64,000 nucleotides of DNA from an uncultured Hoeflea sp. (GTDB lineage Bacteria > Pseudomonadota > Alphaproteobacteria > Rhizobiales > Rhizobiaceae), in NCBI RefSeq assembly GCF_947501405.1, contig NZ_CANMVK010000004.1, positions 48,843 to 112,842 of the forward strand, read 5' to 3'. The translations under genes were made by a program, and so were the position numbers. The notes under the pieces were generated by a model. That model saw nothing but the letters and a program-made list of their open reading frames with translations. It searched no databases and was not told the origin of the DNA. Positions 18,078-26,401 of this stretch are shown piece by piece. Numbering within the stretch: position 1 is the first letter of the stretch; each line of letters begins with the position of its first letter.

Positions 18078-18634
18078 GGCGGCTCCTACAAACCTCCTCT
18101 ACCGCCCACAGCACCAGCAGAATGCCAGCCAAAAATTCTATGCTCTCCTGTGTGACTTTGGCAATTCTGCTCCGGGGTCGGACTAGGCCTTGGGTGCGGT
18201 GAAGACCAACGTCCGCTATGGACCGCGAGCAGCATCCCTCGCATAGAAGCCGAATGTCTGCTGACCCAAATTCGGTCCCGTAATCTGCCTGACAGACTAC
18301 GGCTACAAACGAGACAGACGGGAATGCGCCCCCAAAATTCGCCATAGAGGGCATGTCTGCGTTTTCCTGAAAGCAGAGAGCGCCAAAGGTAAATGCCTCG
18401 GAAGTTTGAGACGTTCGTCTTGGGGCGATCATTTGGAAAAGCGCAAGATGTGGACCTTTGCTTCGGTGCAACTTGACTTGGAGGACTGAGCGGTGAGCAG
18501 ACTTTTGCTACATGCGTAGTCTTGGATGCCATGTGCTGAAGCAGACCCTTGGAACACTCCAATTCTTTGCTCAACCGATCAAAAAGCAAAATCCCTTTTG
18601 GAGCCCTGGGGAAAAGAAACGTTCGGATTGCTCC
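18078..18634. other. Non-coding or decayed stretch with a dispersed repeat
   Basis: 557 bp between the recombinase and the convergent end of the transporter operon. Apart from the repeat copy at 18207-18303 I see no intact gene. The short open frames here have no start signals or family motifs. Confidence 0.5.
18207..18303 (+). repeat. Dispersed repeat, copy 1
   Basis: About 97 bp running from caacgtccgctatgg to gacagactacggc. It aligns with 50467-50564 in the same orientation at roughly 80 percent identity by eye with one indel. The best conserved blocks are gcatccctcgcata, aagccgaatgtctgc and ctgcctgacag. Function unknown; it may be the fossil of an insertion element or a genomic interspersed repeat. 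Confidence 0.6.
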
Positions 18635-19396
18635 TTACATCGCGGGTGCTCCCAAGCTGACCGGAGAGGGCATCTCTCTTGAGAGAAAATTGGCGACAAG
18701 CAAGTTGAAGACATCCGCCATTTCAAGATGAACGGCATGCGCACAATTGGGCACAACAGCAAGCCTTGCCCGGGGGATGGCATTCCACAGCAGCTGGGTT
18801 TGCTGCCAGGGATAGGTCCGGTCCCCCTCTCCCCAGATCACCAGGGTTTCCGGCTTGATGTCTTGCAGCAGATCGTCCCCTCGCCAGCCTTGCATCGCAT
18901 CCAGACCTGCCTGGATCGCTTCAGGCGCAGCTTTCTCGGCAATCGCCGCGCAGGCCTCAAAGGCCGGCGCGTTTTCCTGATCCAGAAACCAGGTTGCCGA
19001 AATGCGCCGCGCGGTTGCCTTTGCGCCGTCCGCACTGGCGCGGGCTTTGCTTTGCTCGATTGTTTCAAAACGTCCGGGCAGAACCCCCACCGCACCGGTA
19101 CCATAGAGCACAAGCCGCTCGATATGGTCGTGATCCCTGCGGGCCATCTCCTGCACAATCATGCCGCCCATCGAATGGCCCAGCAGGTGGTATCGTTCAA
19201 CACCCTTTCGCCTGAGTTCGGCAATGACCCATTCGGCAAAGGCGCTGATGGAGTGAAGGACAGGCAGATGATTGTTTGCGCCAAACCCGGGCAGATCAAC
19301 GGCGACGACGTCATATGCCTCGGAAAAGACGGCGATCTGCGCCTGCCATTGGGCGCTTCCGCCCATGAACCCATGGACCAGAACCAGCGGTGTCAC
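18635..19396 (-). CDS. Alpha/beta hydrolase
   Basis: 253 residues with a complete triad: LVLVHGFMGGSAQWQ oxyanion region, nucleophile elbow LLGHSMGGMIVQ (Ser), acid in VIWGEGDRTYPW (Asp) and base in PNCAHAVHLEMADVF (His). Likely an esterase or C-C bond hydrolase; the substrate is not visible. Its ATG overlaps the stop of the upstream permease by four bases, so it is the last gene of the betaine-type transporter operon. It may process the imported compound, for example by cleaving an ester or thioester. Confidence 0.83.
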   Translation of the reverse strand: MTPLVLVHGFMGGSAQWQAQIAVFSEAYDVVAVDLPGFGANNHLPVLHSISAFAEWVIAELRRKGVERYHLLGHSMGGMIVQEMARRDHDHIERLVLYGTGAVGVLPGRFETIEQSKARASADGAKATARRISATWFLDQENAPAFEACAAIAEKAAPEAIQAGLDAMQGWRGDDLLQDIKPETLVIWGEGDRTYPWQQTQLLWNAIPRARLAVVPNCAHAVHLEMADVFNLLVANFLSREMPSPVSLGAPAM

Positions 19397-20934
19397 TTGC
19401 GCTGGCCCTGCACAATCCGGTCAAGGATCATAGCGCAGAACAGGATTGCGAAACCGGCCAGAATGCCCTGGCCGACATTTGCATATTGCAGCGCTTCCAG
19501 CACATCCTCTCCCAGCCCCTTGGCCCCGATCAGGGAGGCCACAACAACCATTGCCAGCGACAGCATGATCGTCTGGTTGATACCTGCCCGGATCGACGGG
19601 CTGGCCAGCGGCAGATCAACACGGGTCAGCAGATACCATTTGTTCGCACCAAACGATATTGCCGCCTCCCGCACACTGTCCGGCACGCCGCGCAGTCCCA
19701 GCACGGTCAGCCGCACAACAGGGGTGCCACCAAAGATCATGGTGGTGACCACTGCTGCCGGTTTGCCGGTGCCAAAGAAGGCGATGACCGGGATCATGAA
19801 CACGAAGGCGGGCATGGTCTGCATGAAATCCATGATCGGCTGAATGAACGAATAAAACCGCGGGCGCCGGGCGCAGAACATGCCGAGCGGAATGCCGATC
19901 AGGATCGACAGGCAGGCCGCGGTGCCTAGCAGCGCCAGCGTCGTCATCGCCTTGTCCCAGAATCCCAAGAGCCCCATGTAGGACAGAAACGCCGCCGACC
20001 AGACCGCCGTGCGGATACCCGCCGTAAGCCAAGTCAGCAGAACAATCAAAGACGCGATGACGATCCAGGGTGTGCTGACGAACACCAACTCCAGCGCATC
20101 GAGAACCAGGCGTATGCAGTAGGTGATAAAGTCGAACAATACCTCGCCATTGGCCACGCAGAAGGCGAAGAAGGCTTCAACCCATTCGATGCTGACCAGC
20201 CGGTATTCAGCATCGGTCGGGAACTCGGTGAGCAGGCCGAACCGCCCCGGAAAACTGTAATGCACCATGGCTGCGACCGCTATCAAGGCCATGAAAACCG
20301 CACTCGAGATGATATTGCTGACAGGCAATCCGGACCGGATTTCCGGGTTGGACAACCATTCTGAAAACCGTGCTTCAAGCGCCCAGTTGGCCACCGTCGC
20401 TTGCACGGCCTTGACCGCGATCAGAAGCATGAGGCCGCCCAGCGCAATCGTGACGCCTTGCTCCGACAACGCCACGGCCTCGTCTCTGATGCCGCCAATG
20501 GCAGCCTCCAATGATTCGACCGTGCGCTGATAGACATCGACCTTGTCTGATCCGCTTTCGATTGCGGCAGCCAGCTGCTGGCGGCGCAGATCCAGCGTGC
20601 CTTCGATTGAGGCAATCCGGGCAAAGGCATCGGCTGCCAGGTCGCCAAACATGCCGCGCGCCATTTGCACCAAAGCCAGCGTTTCCAGGATCAGGAACGG
20701 CAGCCCCCACGACCACAGGCCGCGCGCGCCAAACCACACCGGGCCGAACAGGCCTGCCATCAGGTTGAAGGTCGGTGTGAATTTGGCGCTTTCGCCAATC
20801 TTGTCGAACTGGGCGATGTAGTAATCCGGGTTGGTGCGGACAAAGCGGCGGATGTTGTCCCGCCGCTCTTCGGCATAGGCAATCGCAGCTTCGGTGTCGG
20901 TGGCCTCCAGAGGATTTTGCACAGCGTCGCTCAT
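19393..20934 (-). CDS. Betaine-type ABC permease (ProW/OpuAB family) with long N-terminal extension
   Basis: 513 residues, much longer than a typical ProW. The C-terminal about 230 residues are the standard permease, ending in TMIFGGTPVVRLTVLGLRGVPDSVREAA, the ATPase-docking loop and NQTIMLSLAMVVVASLIGAKGLG. The N-terminal part has additional membrane helices (about 55-95 and 160-180) and, between them, a charged helical stretch with coiled-coil character (IEGTLDLRRQQLAAAIESGSD...). It overlaps both neighbours by four bases. It should import a quaternary-amine-like or other zwitterionic compound with the ATPase and binding protein upstream. Confidence 0.85.
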   Translation of the reverse strand: MSDAVQNPLEATDTEAAIAYAEERRDNIRRFVRTNPDYYIAQFDKIGESAKFTPTFNLMAGLFGPVWFGARGLWSWGLPFLILETLALVQMARGMFGDLAADAFARIASIEGTLDLRRQQLAAAIESGSDKVDVYQRTVESLEAAIGGIRDEAVALSEQGVTIALGGLMLLIAVKAVQATVANWALEARFSEWLSNPEIRSGLPVSNIISSAVFMALIAVAAMVHYSFPGRFGLLTEFPTDAEYRLVSIEWVEAFFAFCVANGEVLFDFITYCIRLVLDALELVFVSTPWIVIASLIVLLTWLTAGIRTAVWSAAFLSYMGLLGFWDKAMTTLALLGTAACLSILIGIPLGMFCARRPRFYSFIQPIMDFMQTMPAFVFMIPVIAFFGTGKPAAVVTTMIFGGTPVVRLTVLGLRGVPDSVREAAISFGANKWYLLTRVDLPLASPSIRAGINQTIMLSLAMVVVASLIGAKGLGEDVLEALQYANVGQGILAGFAILFCAMILDRIVQGQRK

Positions 20935-21986
20935 GACATTTCGGTCCCTTCAACAACAGTGCGCAGAATATCGCTGCGGGTGATGACGCCGATGTCCTGC
21001 CCTTCCCGGGTCACCAGAATAGCGCGCTCATGATCAATTGCCAGATTGATGAGCGTGCTCAAGGTCTCGTTTGCCTGCACACGCGGCGCGTCCGGATCCG
21101 GCGGACCATTGGCGCTGACATAGGCGTCGAGCGGCTGCATCACCGCATGGGCATGCACGACCTTGAGTCGGGAAATGCCGGCAACGAAATCAGCGACATA
21201 ATCATCAGCGGGGTGCATCACGATCTCTTCGGCAGTACCGGTCTGCACCAGCCGCCCGTCGCGCATGATGGCGATGCGGTCCCCGATCCGGACAGCCTCG
21301 TCGAGATCGTGGGTGATGAACACTGTGGTCTTCTTGAGAATTTTCGACAACCGGATGAATTCATCCTGCAACTGGCGGCGGATCAACGGGTCAAGTGCGC
21401 TGAACGGTTCATCCATCAAGAGCACGTCCGGGTTGGCGGCCAATGCCCGGGCAAGACCCACGCGTTGCTGCATGCCGCCTGATAACTCATGCGCAAATTT
21501 CGCGCCCCACGGCCTGAGCTCGACGATGTCCAGGATCGCGGCGGCCTGCCGCATCCGTTCGTTCTTGCTGACCTGCCGGATTTCCAGCGGCATCGCCACA
21601 TTGTCCAGCACCGAGCGATGCGGCATCAGCGCAAAGTTCTGAAACACCATGCCGATCTTGCGATTTCGAAAGGTTCGCAAGTCTTTCGGATCAAGGCCCA
21701 TGACATCGGTGCCCTCAACCAGGATCTTGCCATCCGTAGGTTCAAGCAGGCGGTTGAAATGGCGCACCAGCGTTGACTTGCCGCTGCCGGACAGTCCCAT
21801 GATGCAGAAGATCTCGCCCCGGTTGACCGACAAGCTGACATCGGCCACCCCCACGGCCGCATTGTACTTTGCCAGAACCTGCGCTTTGTCCAACCCTTCC
21901 TCACGGATCGCGCGCAGGGCCTCCTGGTGGTTCGCGCCGAAAATCTTCCACACATTGGAAATTTCAATGACGGTTTCATCGCTCAT
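20931..21986 (-). CDS. Betaine-type ABC transporter ATPase (ProV/OpuAA family)
   Basis: 351 residues with the ProV hallmark insertion (AREEGLDKAQVLAKYNAAVGVADV-like start), Walker A MGLSGSGKST, Q-loop FQNFALMPHRSV, signature LSGGMQQRVGLARAL, Walker B VLLMDEPFSALDP and the switch THDLDEA. The C-terminus carries a CBS-like segment (ILVTREGQDIGVITRSDILRTV), used in this family to sense osmotic state. ATG 21986 fits the family start; the open frame extends upstream without homology. It is coupled by overlap to the permease. Confidence 0.92.
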   Translation of the reverse strand: MSDETVIEISNVWKIFGANHQEALRAIREEGLDKAQVLAKYNAAVGVADVSLSVNRGEIFCIMGLSGSGKSTLVRHFNRLLEPTDGKILVEGTDVMGLDPKDLRTFRNRKIGMVFQNFALMPHRSVLDNVAMPLEIRQVSKNERMRQAAAILDIVELRPWGAKFAHELSGGMQQRVGLARALAANPDVLLMDEPFSALDPLIRRQLQDEFIRLSKILKKTTVFITHDLDEAVRIGDRIAIMRDGRLVQTGTAEEIVMHPADDYVADFVAGISRLKVVHAHAVMQPLDAYVSANGPPDPDAPRVQANETLSTLINLAIDHERAILVTREGQDIGVITRSDILRTVVEGTEMS

Positions 21987-22076
21987 GGCAAGGGTGCCCC
22001 GTAACCTTGTGGTCTGACCGCAAGAGATGGTCCCGACCCGGGCCGGGACCATCCGTTTCATCAAATCATCGCGATC

Positions 22077-23036
22077 TTAAAGGCCCAGCCATGCATCCAC
22101 GCGATCAGGGTTCGCATCGATCCACTCCTTGGCGACCTCGGCAGGATCACGGCCCTTTCCGCTGATCTCATACGCGAAGTTGCTGACGTCATCTGCGGCG
22201 AGGGAAAATCGCTGGAAGAACTCTGCTATCGCAGGCGAGCGTTCCGGCAGCGTGTTGGACCAGGCGATCTGCACTTTCTTCAGATCATCCTTGGTCGCCA
22301 CCTTGGACTTTTCGTACCAGTCGGCATCATCCGACGGCTGGATCATCATGTATTTTGCCGGATCAAATGTCGGCTCGCTCAGCATCACCACATCAAACAT
22401 GTACCAGACCGCATGCGGCTCATAGCAATAAAAGGCATAGCCTTCGCCCTTTGCGATCGAATCCTTGATGCGCGCAGTCTTGACGCTTTCCTCTGCACGA
22501 ATCGGCTCGATGAAGTCGAGCAGACCATAGTCGCGGACCTTGACTTCATTGACGTTGGCAGAGGCCCAGCCGGGTGCTCCAATCCACATCTCGCCCTTGC
22601 CGTTGCCGTCATTGTCCATCAGTGCAGCCACATCAGGACGCCCCAGATCAGCGATGTCGGTGATGCTGTTGGCCGCCGCAAAGTCCTTGGAAACGCAAAA
22701 ACCCTGATTGCCCGAATAAGGGTTTGACGACAGGCTCACGCTGCCCGCCTCATCGACATATTGCTTGGTAAAGCTCTCCTGGTTTGGCAGCCAGACGTCA
22801 GGATGCACATCGATGTCGCCCTTGCCCTGATCCATCGCCTGAAAGATCGTTGCATTATTGCCGGGAACAAACTCAACCTCACCACCAATGCGATGTTCGA
22901 CAACGGCTCCCAGGACATGCGCAATGGCTTGCGCTCCGGTCCATGAGGGCACGCCGATCTTGACGCTTTCGGCAAAGGCTGGAGCACTGATTGCGCTCAG
23001 CAGGGTGGCAGTCAGCAAGGTGGCTTTGAGTGACAT
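22077..23036 (-). CDS. Betaine-type periplasmic binding protein (OpuAC/ProX family)
   Basis: 319 residues. The signal peptide (LLTATLLSAISAPAFA, cut before ESVKIG) is followed by the glycine-betaine-type binding fold: GVPSWTGAQAIAHVL, DIDVHPDVWLPNQ, YCYEPHAVWYMFDVVML. Several Trp and Tyr residues are positioned as in aromatic ligand cages of this family. The start at 23036 has a perfect aaggag upstream. It follows the desulfhydrase/sulfo-lyase-type gene by 31 bp, implying that the ligand is a substrate, or the source of a substrate, for that enzyme. Confidence 0.9.
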   Translation of the reverse strand: MSLKATLLTATLLSAISAPAFAESVKIGVPSWTGAQAIAHVLGAVVEHRIGGEVEFVPGNNATIFQAMDQGKGDIDVHPDVWLPNQESFTKQYVDEAGSVSLSSNPYSGNQGFCVSKDFAAANSITDIADLGRPDVAALMDNDGNGKGEMWIGAPGWASANVNEVKVRDYGLLDFIEPIRAEESVKTARIKDSIAKGEGYAFYCYEPHAVWYMFDVVMLSEPTFDPAKYMMIQPSDDADWYEKSKVATKDDLKKVQIAWSNTLPERSPAIAEFFQRFSLAADDVSNFAYEISGKGRDPAEVAKEWIDANPDRVDAWLGL

Positions 23037-23067
23037 TTTGGCAGTCTCCTTGTTGGGTTTTGGTTTG

Positions 23068-24111
23068 TTAGTCTGAATAACCCGGCAGCCCGAACGTATC
23101 GGCATAGCCAAACAGCGCCGCACTTCCACCGGTGTGCAGAAAGACAACATTGTTCATACCGTCGAAATATCCTTTGCGGATCTGGTCGATCAGCCCATCC
23201 AGGCCCTTGCCGGAATAGACCGGGTCGAACAAGAGGCCTTCGGTTTCGGCCAGCAGTTTCAGCGCCTTGATCATTCCGTCAGTCGGCAGGCCATAGCCCG
23301 GCCCGACATAATCACAATTGGCACGGACATCGCTGCGCGCAATCGTAAGGCCGGTATCAAGATGGTCGGCCGTGCGCTGGGCCAGATCAAAGACCATCTG
23401 CTCCTGTTTAGGCTGCGGCGCGCGCACACCAATTCCGAGCATATGCATATCGCTCTGGATCGCGGCCAGACCGGCAACAATGCCGGCCTGTGTGCCCGAA
23501 CTGCCGGTCGCATGCACCAGCGCATCGATGTGCAGTCCCGTGCTTGCCGCCTGTTCCGCCAGCTCCCTTGCGCAGTTGACGTAGCCCAGGGCGCCAATGG
23601 CATTCGATCCGCCGCCGGGAATGATATAGGGCTTCTTGCCCTCCGCCAGCAGTTTTTCGGCCAGGGCCTCCATCCCTGCATTCATGTCTGAGCCGCCATC
23701 GCGTTTGGAGACCGATGCGCCATGCAGCCGATCCAGCAACACGTTTCCGTTCAAAATGTAGTCGGGTGCGCTCCATCCGGTCCGGTCCTCCAGCAGGATG
23801 TGGCAATCCATACCCAGCTTCGCCGCCGCTGCGGCAGTTTGGCGGGCATGATTGGACTGCGTGGCCCCTTGCGTAATGATCGTATCGGCCCCTTGTTCCT
23901 GCGCATCCGCCATCAAGTATTCCAGCTTGCGGGTCTTGTTCCCGCCAGACGACAGCCCGGTGCAGTCATCGCGCTTGACCCAAAGACGCGGACCTCCCAG
24001 CATCTCGCTCAATCGGTCCATGGGCTCCAGTGGAGTTGGGAAATGTCCCAGTTGCACTCTTGGAAACCGGGCCAGTGTGATCGACAAATCCTTGCAAAGG
24101 CTCATTGTCAT
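23068..24111 (-). CDS. PLP-dependent D-cysteine desulfhydrase / L-cysteate sulfo-lyase family enzyme
   Basis: 347 residues of the ACC-deaminase/D-cysteine desulfhydrase fold-type II family. [19 protein letters not shown] and [22 protein letters not shown] contain the PLP lysine (in GGNKTRK). [23 protein letters not shown] and [16 protein letters not shown] are the substrate and phosphate-binding segments. Either D-cysteine desulfhydration or L-cysteate desulfonation (CuyA) fits; sequence alone does not separate them. Linkage to a zwitterion importer and a divergent LysR resembles cysteate-utilisation loci of marine bacteria (inference). Start uncertain: ATG 24111, 24105, 24144 or GTG 24165. 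Confidence 0.82.
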   Translation of the reverse strand: MTMSLCKDLSITLARFPRVQLGHFPTPLEPMDRLSEMLGGPRLWVKRDDCTGLSSGGNKTRKLEYLMADAQEQGADTIITQGATQSNHARQTAAAAAKLGMDCHILLEDRTGWSAPDYILNGNVLLDRLHGASVSKRDGGSDMNAGMEALAEKLLAEGKKPYIIPGGGSNAIGALGYVNCARELAEQAASTGLHIDALVHATGSSGTQAGIVAGLAAIQSDMHMLGIGVRAPQPKQEQMVFDLAQRTADHLDTGLTIARSDVRANCDYVGPGYGLPTDGMIKALKLLAETEGLLFDPVYSGKGLDGLIDQIRKGYFDGMNNVVFLHTGGSAALFGYADTFGLPGYSD

Positions 24112-24244
24112 TTCCGGCGAGACCTGTGTCCCGGGTTCAATCATCTGCTTTGCTTCAATCACGCCTCGGGTTCCTCTCCATACTTGGAGACAAACCATCA
24201 CCAATGGTCAGGCAAAAAAATAATGCTTTTTTCCTTGGCTGCTC

Positions 24245-24274
24245 ATACATATCCTTTGAGCAAAGGGTGTGTAT
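24245..24274. promoter_or_regulatory. 30-bp inverted repeat overlapping the LysR ribosome-binding site
   Basis: The arms atacatatcctttg and caaagggtgtgtat form a near-perfect palindrome (cctttg-ag-caaagg core, ataca/tgtat ends). It ends one base before the ATG at 24276 and includes the ribosome-binding site, so a protein bound here would block expression of the regulator. It may serve as autoregulatory operator for the LysR gene and perhaps also act on the divergent operon. Confidence 0.55.
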
Positions 24275-24275
24275 C

Positions 24276-25169
24276 ATGGACATGCAGTGGCTTGATGACG
24301 TTCTGGTGCTGTTGGAAGAGGGCAATCTGACCCGTGCGGCTGCACGGCGAAACATCACGCAACCTGCCTTCTCCAGGCGTATTCGCAGCTTTGAAGACTG
24401 GCTGGGAGTGACCGTACTGGAGCGCGGAACCAACCGTGTCGAGATCAGTTCGGCCCTGATTACCAACGAGACCGAGATCCGCGCCCTGGTCAACCGTATC
24501 CGCGATCTGCGCACCAAGATCGTCCATTTCGATCCGGCCAGCTCCACCATTTCCATCGCGGCTCAACACGCACCGATTGTCTCGACTTTCCCGGATATGG
24601 CGCTGCGGGCCAAACACTTCCGGCCGGCGCTCAAGATCCGGCTGCGGGCCGGCAATCTGCGCGATTGCGTTACGATGTTCCTGCGCGGCGAAACCAGTCT
24701 CTTGCTCTGCTACGAGTCGGAGACTGCAGGACCCTTGCCTTTCGCCCCCAGCGTGCGGCGCGCCCTGTGGGGCATTGATTACCTGGTCCCCGTCGTCGGC
24801 GGGTCATTGCGCTACACCGTCAAAGAAAACAAGGACATCGCCGCCGACACCCCTGCCATTGTCTATCCTGACAACAGCTATTTCGGTGAGGTCCTAAACA
24901 AGGCCCAACGGCCCTATTCCACGCAAGGCCACAGCGCAAATCCGGTTTGTGAATCAGCATTCTCCAGCGGCATCAAGGAACTGATCCTCAAGGGGATCGG
25001 GATCGGGTGGCTGCCATTCAGCATGGCCTATCGCGAAATCGAAAGCGGGCAGATGATCTCGCTTGCCAACCGTTTCGGGAAGGAACCGCTGGAAGTGGCG
25101 ATCTATGCCGACACCGCCAATCAAATGGCGGTCTCACTGCTCGATGTCTGGACCTCCAAAATGCCGTAA
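24276..25169 (+). CDS. LysR-family regulator divergent from the sulfo-lyase/transporter operon
   Basis: 297 residues with the LysR helix-turn-helix (LTRAARRNITQPAFSRRIRSFEDWLG pattern, residues about 15-45) and an effector domain that is shorter in conserved features than most, ending ...SLLDVWTSKMP. ATG 24276 was chosen because the open frame upstream lacks homology and aaaggg lies eight bases before it. Its position, divergent from the desulfhydrase/sulfo-lyase gene with 164 bp between starts, marks it as the likely activator of that operon (a CuyR-like role is an inference). Confidence 0.85.
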   Translation: MDMQWLDDVLVLLEEGNLTRAAARRNITQPAFSRRIRSFEDWLGVTVLERGTNRVEISSALITNETEIRALVNRIRDLRTKIVHFDPASSTISIAAQHAPIVSTFPDMALRAKHFRPALKIRLRAGNLRDCVTMFLRGETSLLLCYESETAGPLPFAPSVRRALWGIDYLVPVVGGSLRYTVKENKDIAADTPAIVYPDNSYFGEVLNKAQRPYSTQGHSANPVCESAFSSGIKELILKGIGIGWLPFSMAYREIESGQMISLANRFGKEPLEVAIYADTANQMAVSLLDVWTSKMP

Positions 25170-26073
25170 GCCGAGCCAGCCCCAAGCGAGCGCCGGGATT
25201 TTCCGGAGAAAGCCGATCAAGCCGACAGAAAGCTACATCGTGCAAGAATGGCAGCAATGCGAAAGCTGTTCCCCAAAGTTAAACTCACTCGTGGATTTCC
25301 GGGTTGGGCCGGAAACAGCAGTGCGAAAAGCCCGACCAGGCACTTTCCAAGAGCCCACCAATTACATCGGCGCGCCCGTGTCGAATGGCCGTTCCCGATT
25401 TTTTGAACGCAGAAAACTGCCCTTCCGCTTCCGGCCCCAATCCGGTCAATTGTTCAAATCGCAGCAATCTCGCAACCTAGTCATCATCGATATCGCAATG
25501 TTGAAATTGCAAAAATATTATGTCCGGCAGTTCAAGACACCAGATGAAATCCTACCCTTGGCCAAACGGGGTAGTAAAACGTTTCCAACCGACCGGCGGT
25601 GATCACTTTCGATAGCGTATGACCGTCTGCATCGCTTCGCACAGCTTTCCGCGAGATGTGGCCGTGTACTACACGACCTTCCTGGTCTGCAAATTCAGGC
25701 GGATATGAGGGGGTGCGCGCCGCCCCCCATTTCATCCCGCCGCCGTCAGATTTGATCAGATCTCATCGAAATGGTCTTCCCAAAGAAGTCCTGATGATGA
25801 CCGCAGGCCCTGACTTTGGTCCCTACCCCTTATATAGGGGGCGATTGGGCGCAAGAAGCCGCCACCTGAGCTGCTTCTCTGATTTTCCAATGCCTTTCGT
25901 GAGAAACGAGTGGCACTTTGTTACGGACACACAGGTTATATTTTTGGCTCTTTGCCGAGGATGCGCGAGGTGCCTTGGAAGGCGTGTATGATGGAAGATG
26001 AACGTCTTCGTTTTGTTGCTCGGGTGCTGAGCGGCAGGAAGATGCCGCCACCGAGGGGCGCGACTGCAAATCC
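25170..26073. other. Gap without a recognisable gene
   Basis: About 900 bp. Short frames occur on both strands, but none has a start signal or family motif. Base composition is more mixed than in flanking genes, and near 25820-25840 there is a short accccttatataggggg palindrome-like element. Possibly decayed accessory DNA. Confidence 0.5.
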
Positions 26074-26397
26074 TCAACCGATAAGCGGCCATATGAACGA
26101 GTAGGCTTGCGGGAATGTCACCATGTTTGTCACGAGCGCCAGCGCCAGCACTGCGGTGTAGACTCTAGCATGAACAAGGAGATTGTTCTTGGCCTTGGCG
26201 CGCCGTCTGACTTTCACATACACATCAGTTGATGTCATGTCGTTATTCTTGGCGCCAAGGATAGCCGAAAGAAGGCGGTGTCCGGGAAGACGCACTCCGC
26301 ATTGAAAGGAATTCAATCGCAGCGCACGATCGTTCTTTTGCCGAGCGTTGTCGTTATGCAGCGCATGGTCGGGCGTCCCAATCCCGGTCATCTTCAT
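26074..26397 (-). CDS. Small protein ending in a truncated 2TM-like segment
   Basis: 107 residues from ATG 26397, which has an ideal aaggag inside the end of the upstream permease gene. A shorter version from ATG 26238 (54 residues) is possible. The C-terminal part (VRRRAKAKNNLLVHARVYTAV..., then SFIWPLIG) follows the beginning of the 2TM-domain family, which normally continues with GWG and a second half. Here a TGA (26074-26076) falls where Trp would be expected, so the protein is probably truncated. The N-terminal half is not recognised. Confidence 0.4.
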   Translation of the reverse strand: MKMTGIGTPDHALHNDNARQKNDRALRLNSFQCGVRLPGHRLLSAILGAKNNDMTSTDVYVKVRRRAKAKNNLLVHARVYTAVLALALVTNMVTFPQAYSFIWPLIG

Positions 26398-26401
26398 GCA
26401 T

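Noticed and set aside
8731..26076. TGA where Trp is expected in three reading frames (8731, 10964, 26074), suggesting TGA recoding as Trp
   Set aside because: Many intact genes here end with TGA and use TGG for Trp, for example the coupled permease and hydrolase genes, and two of the three cases are in remnants. Independent decay is the simpler reading.
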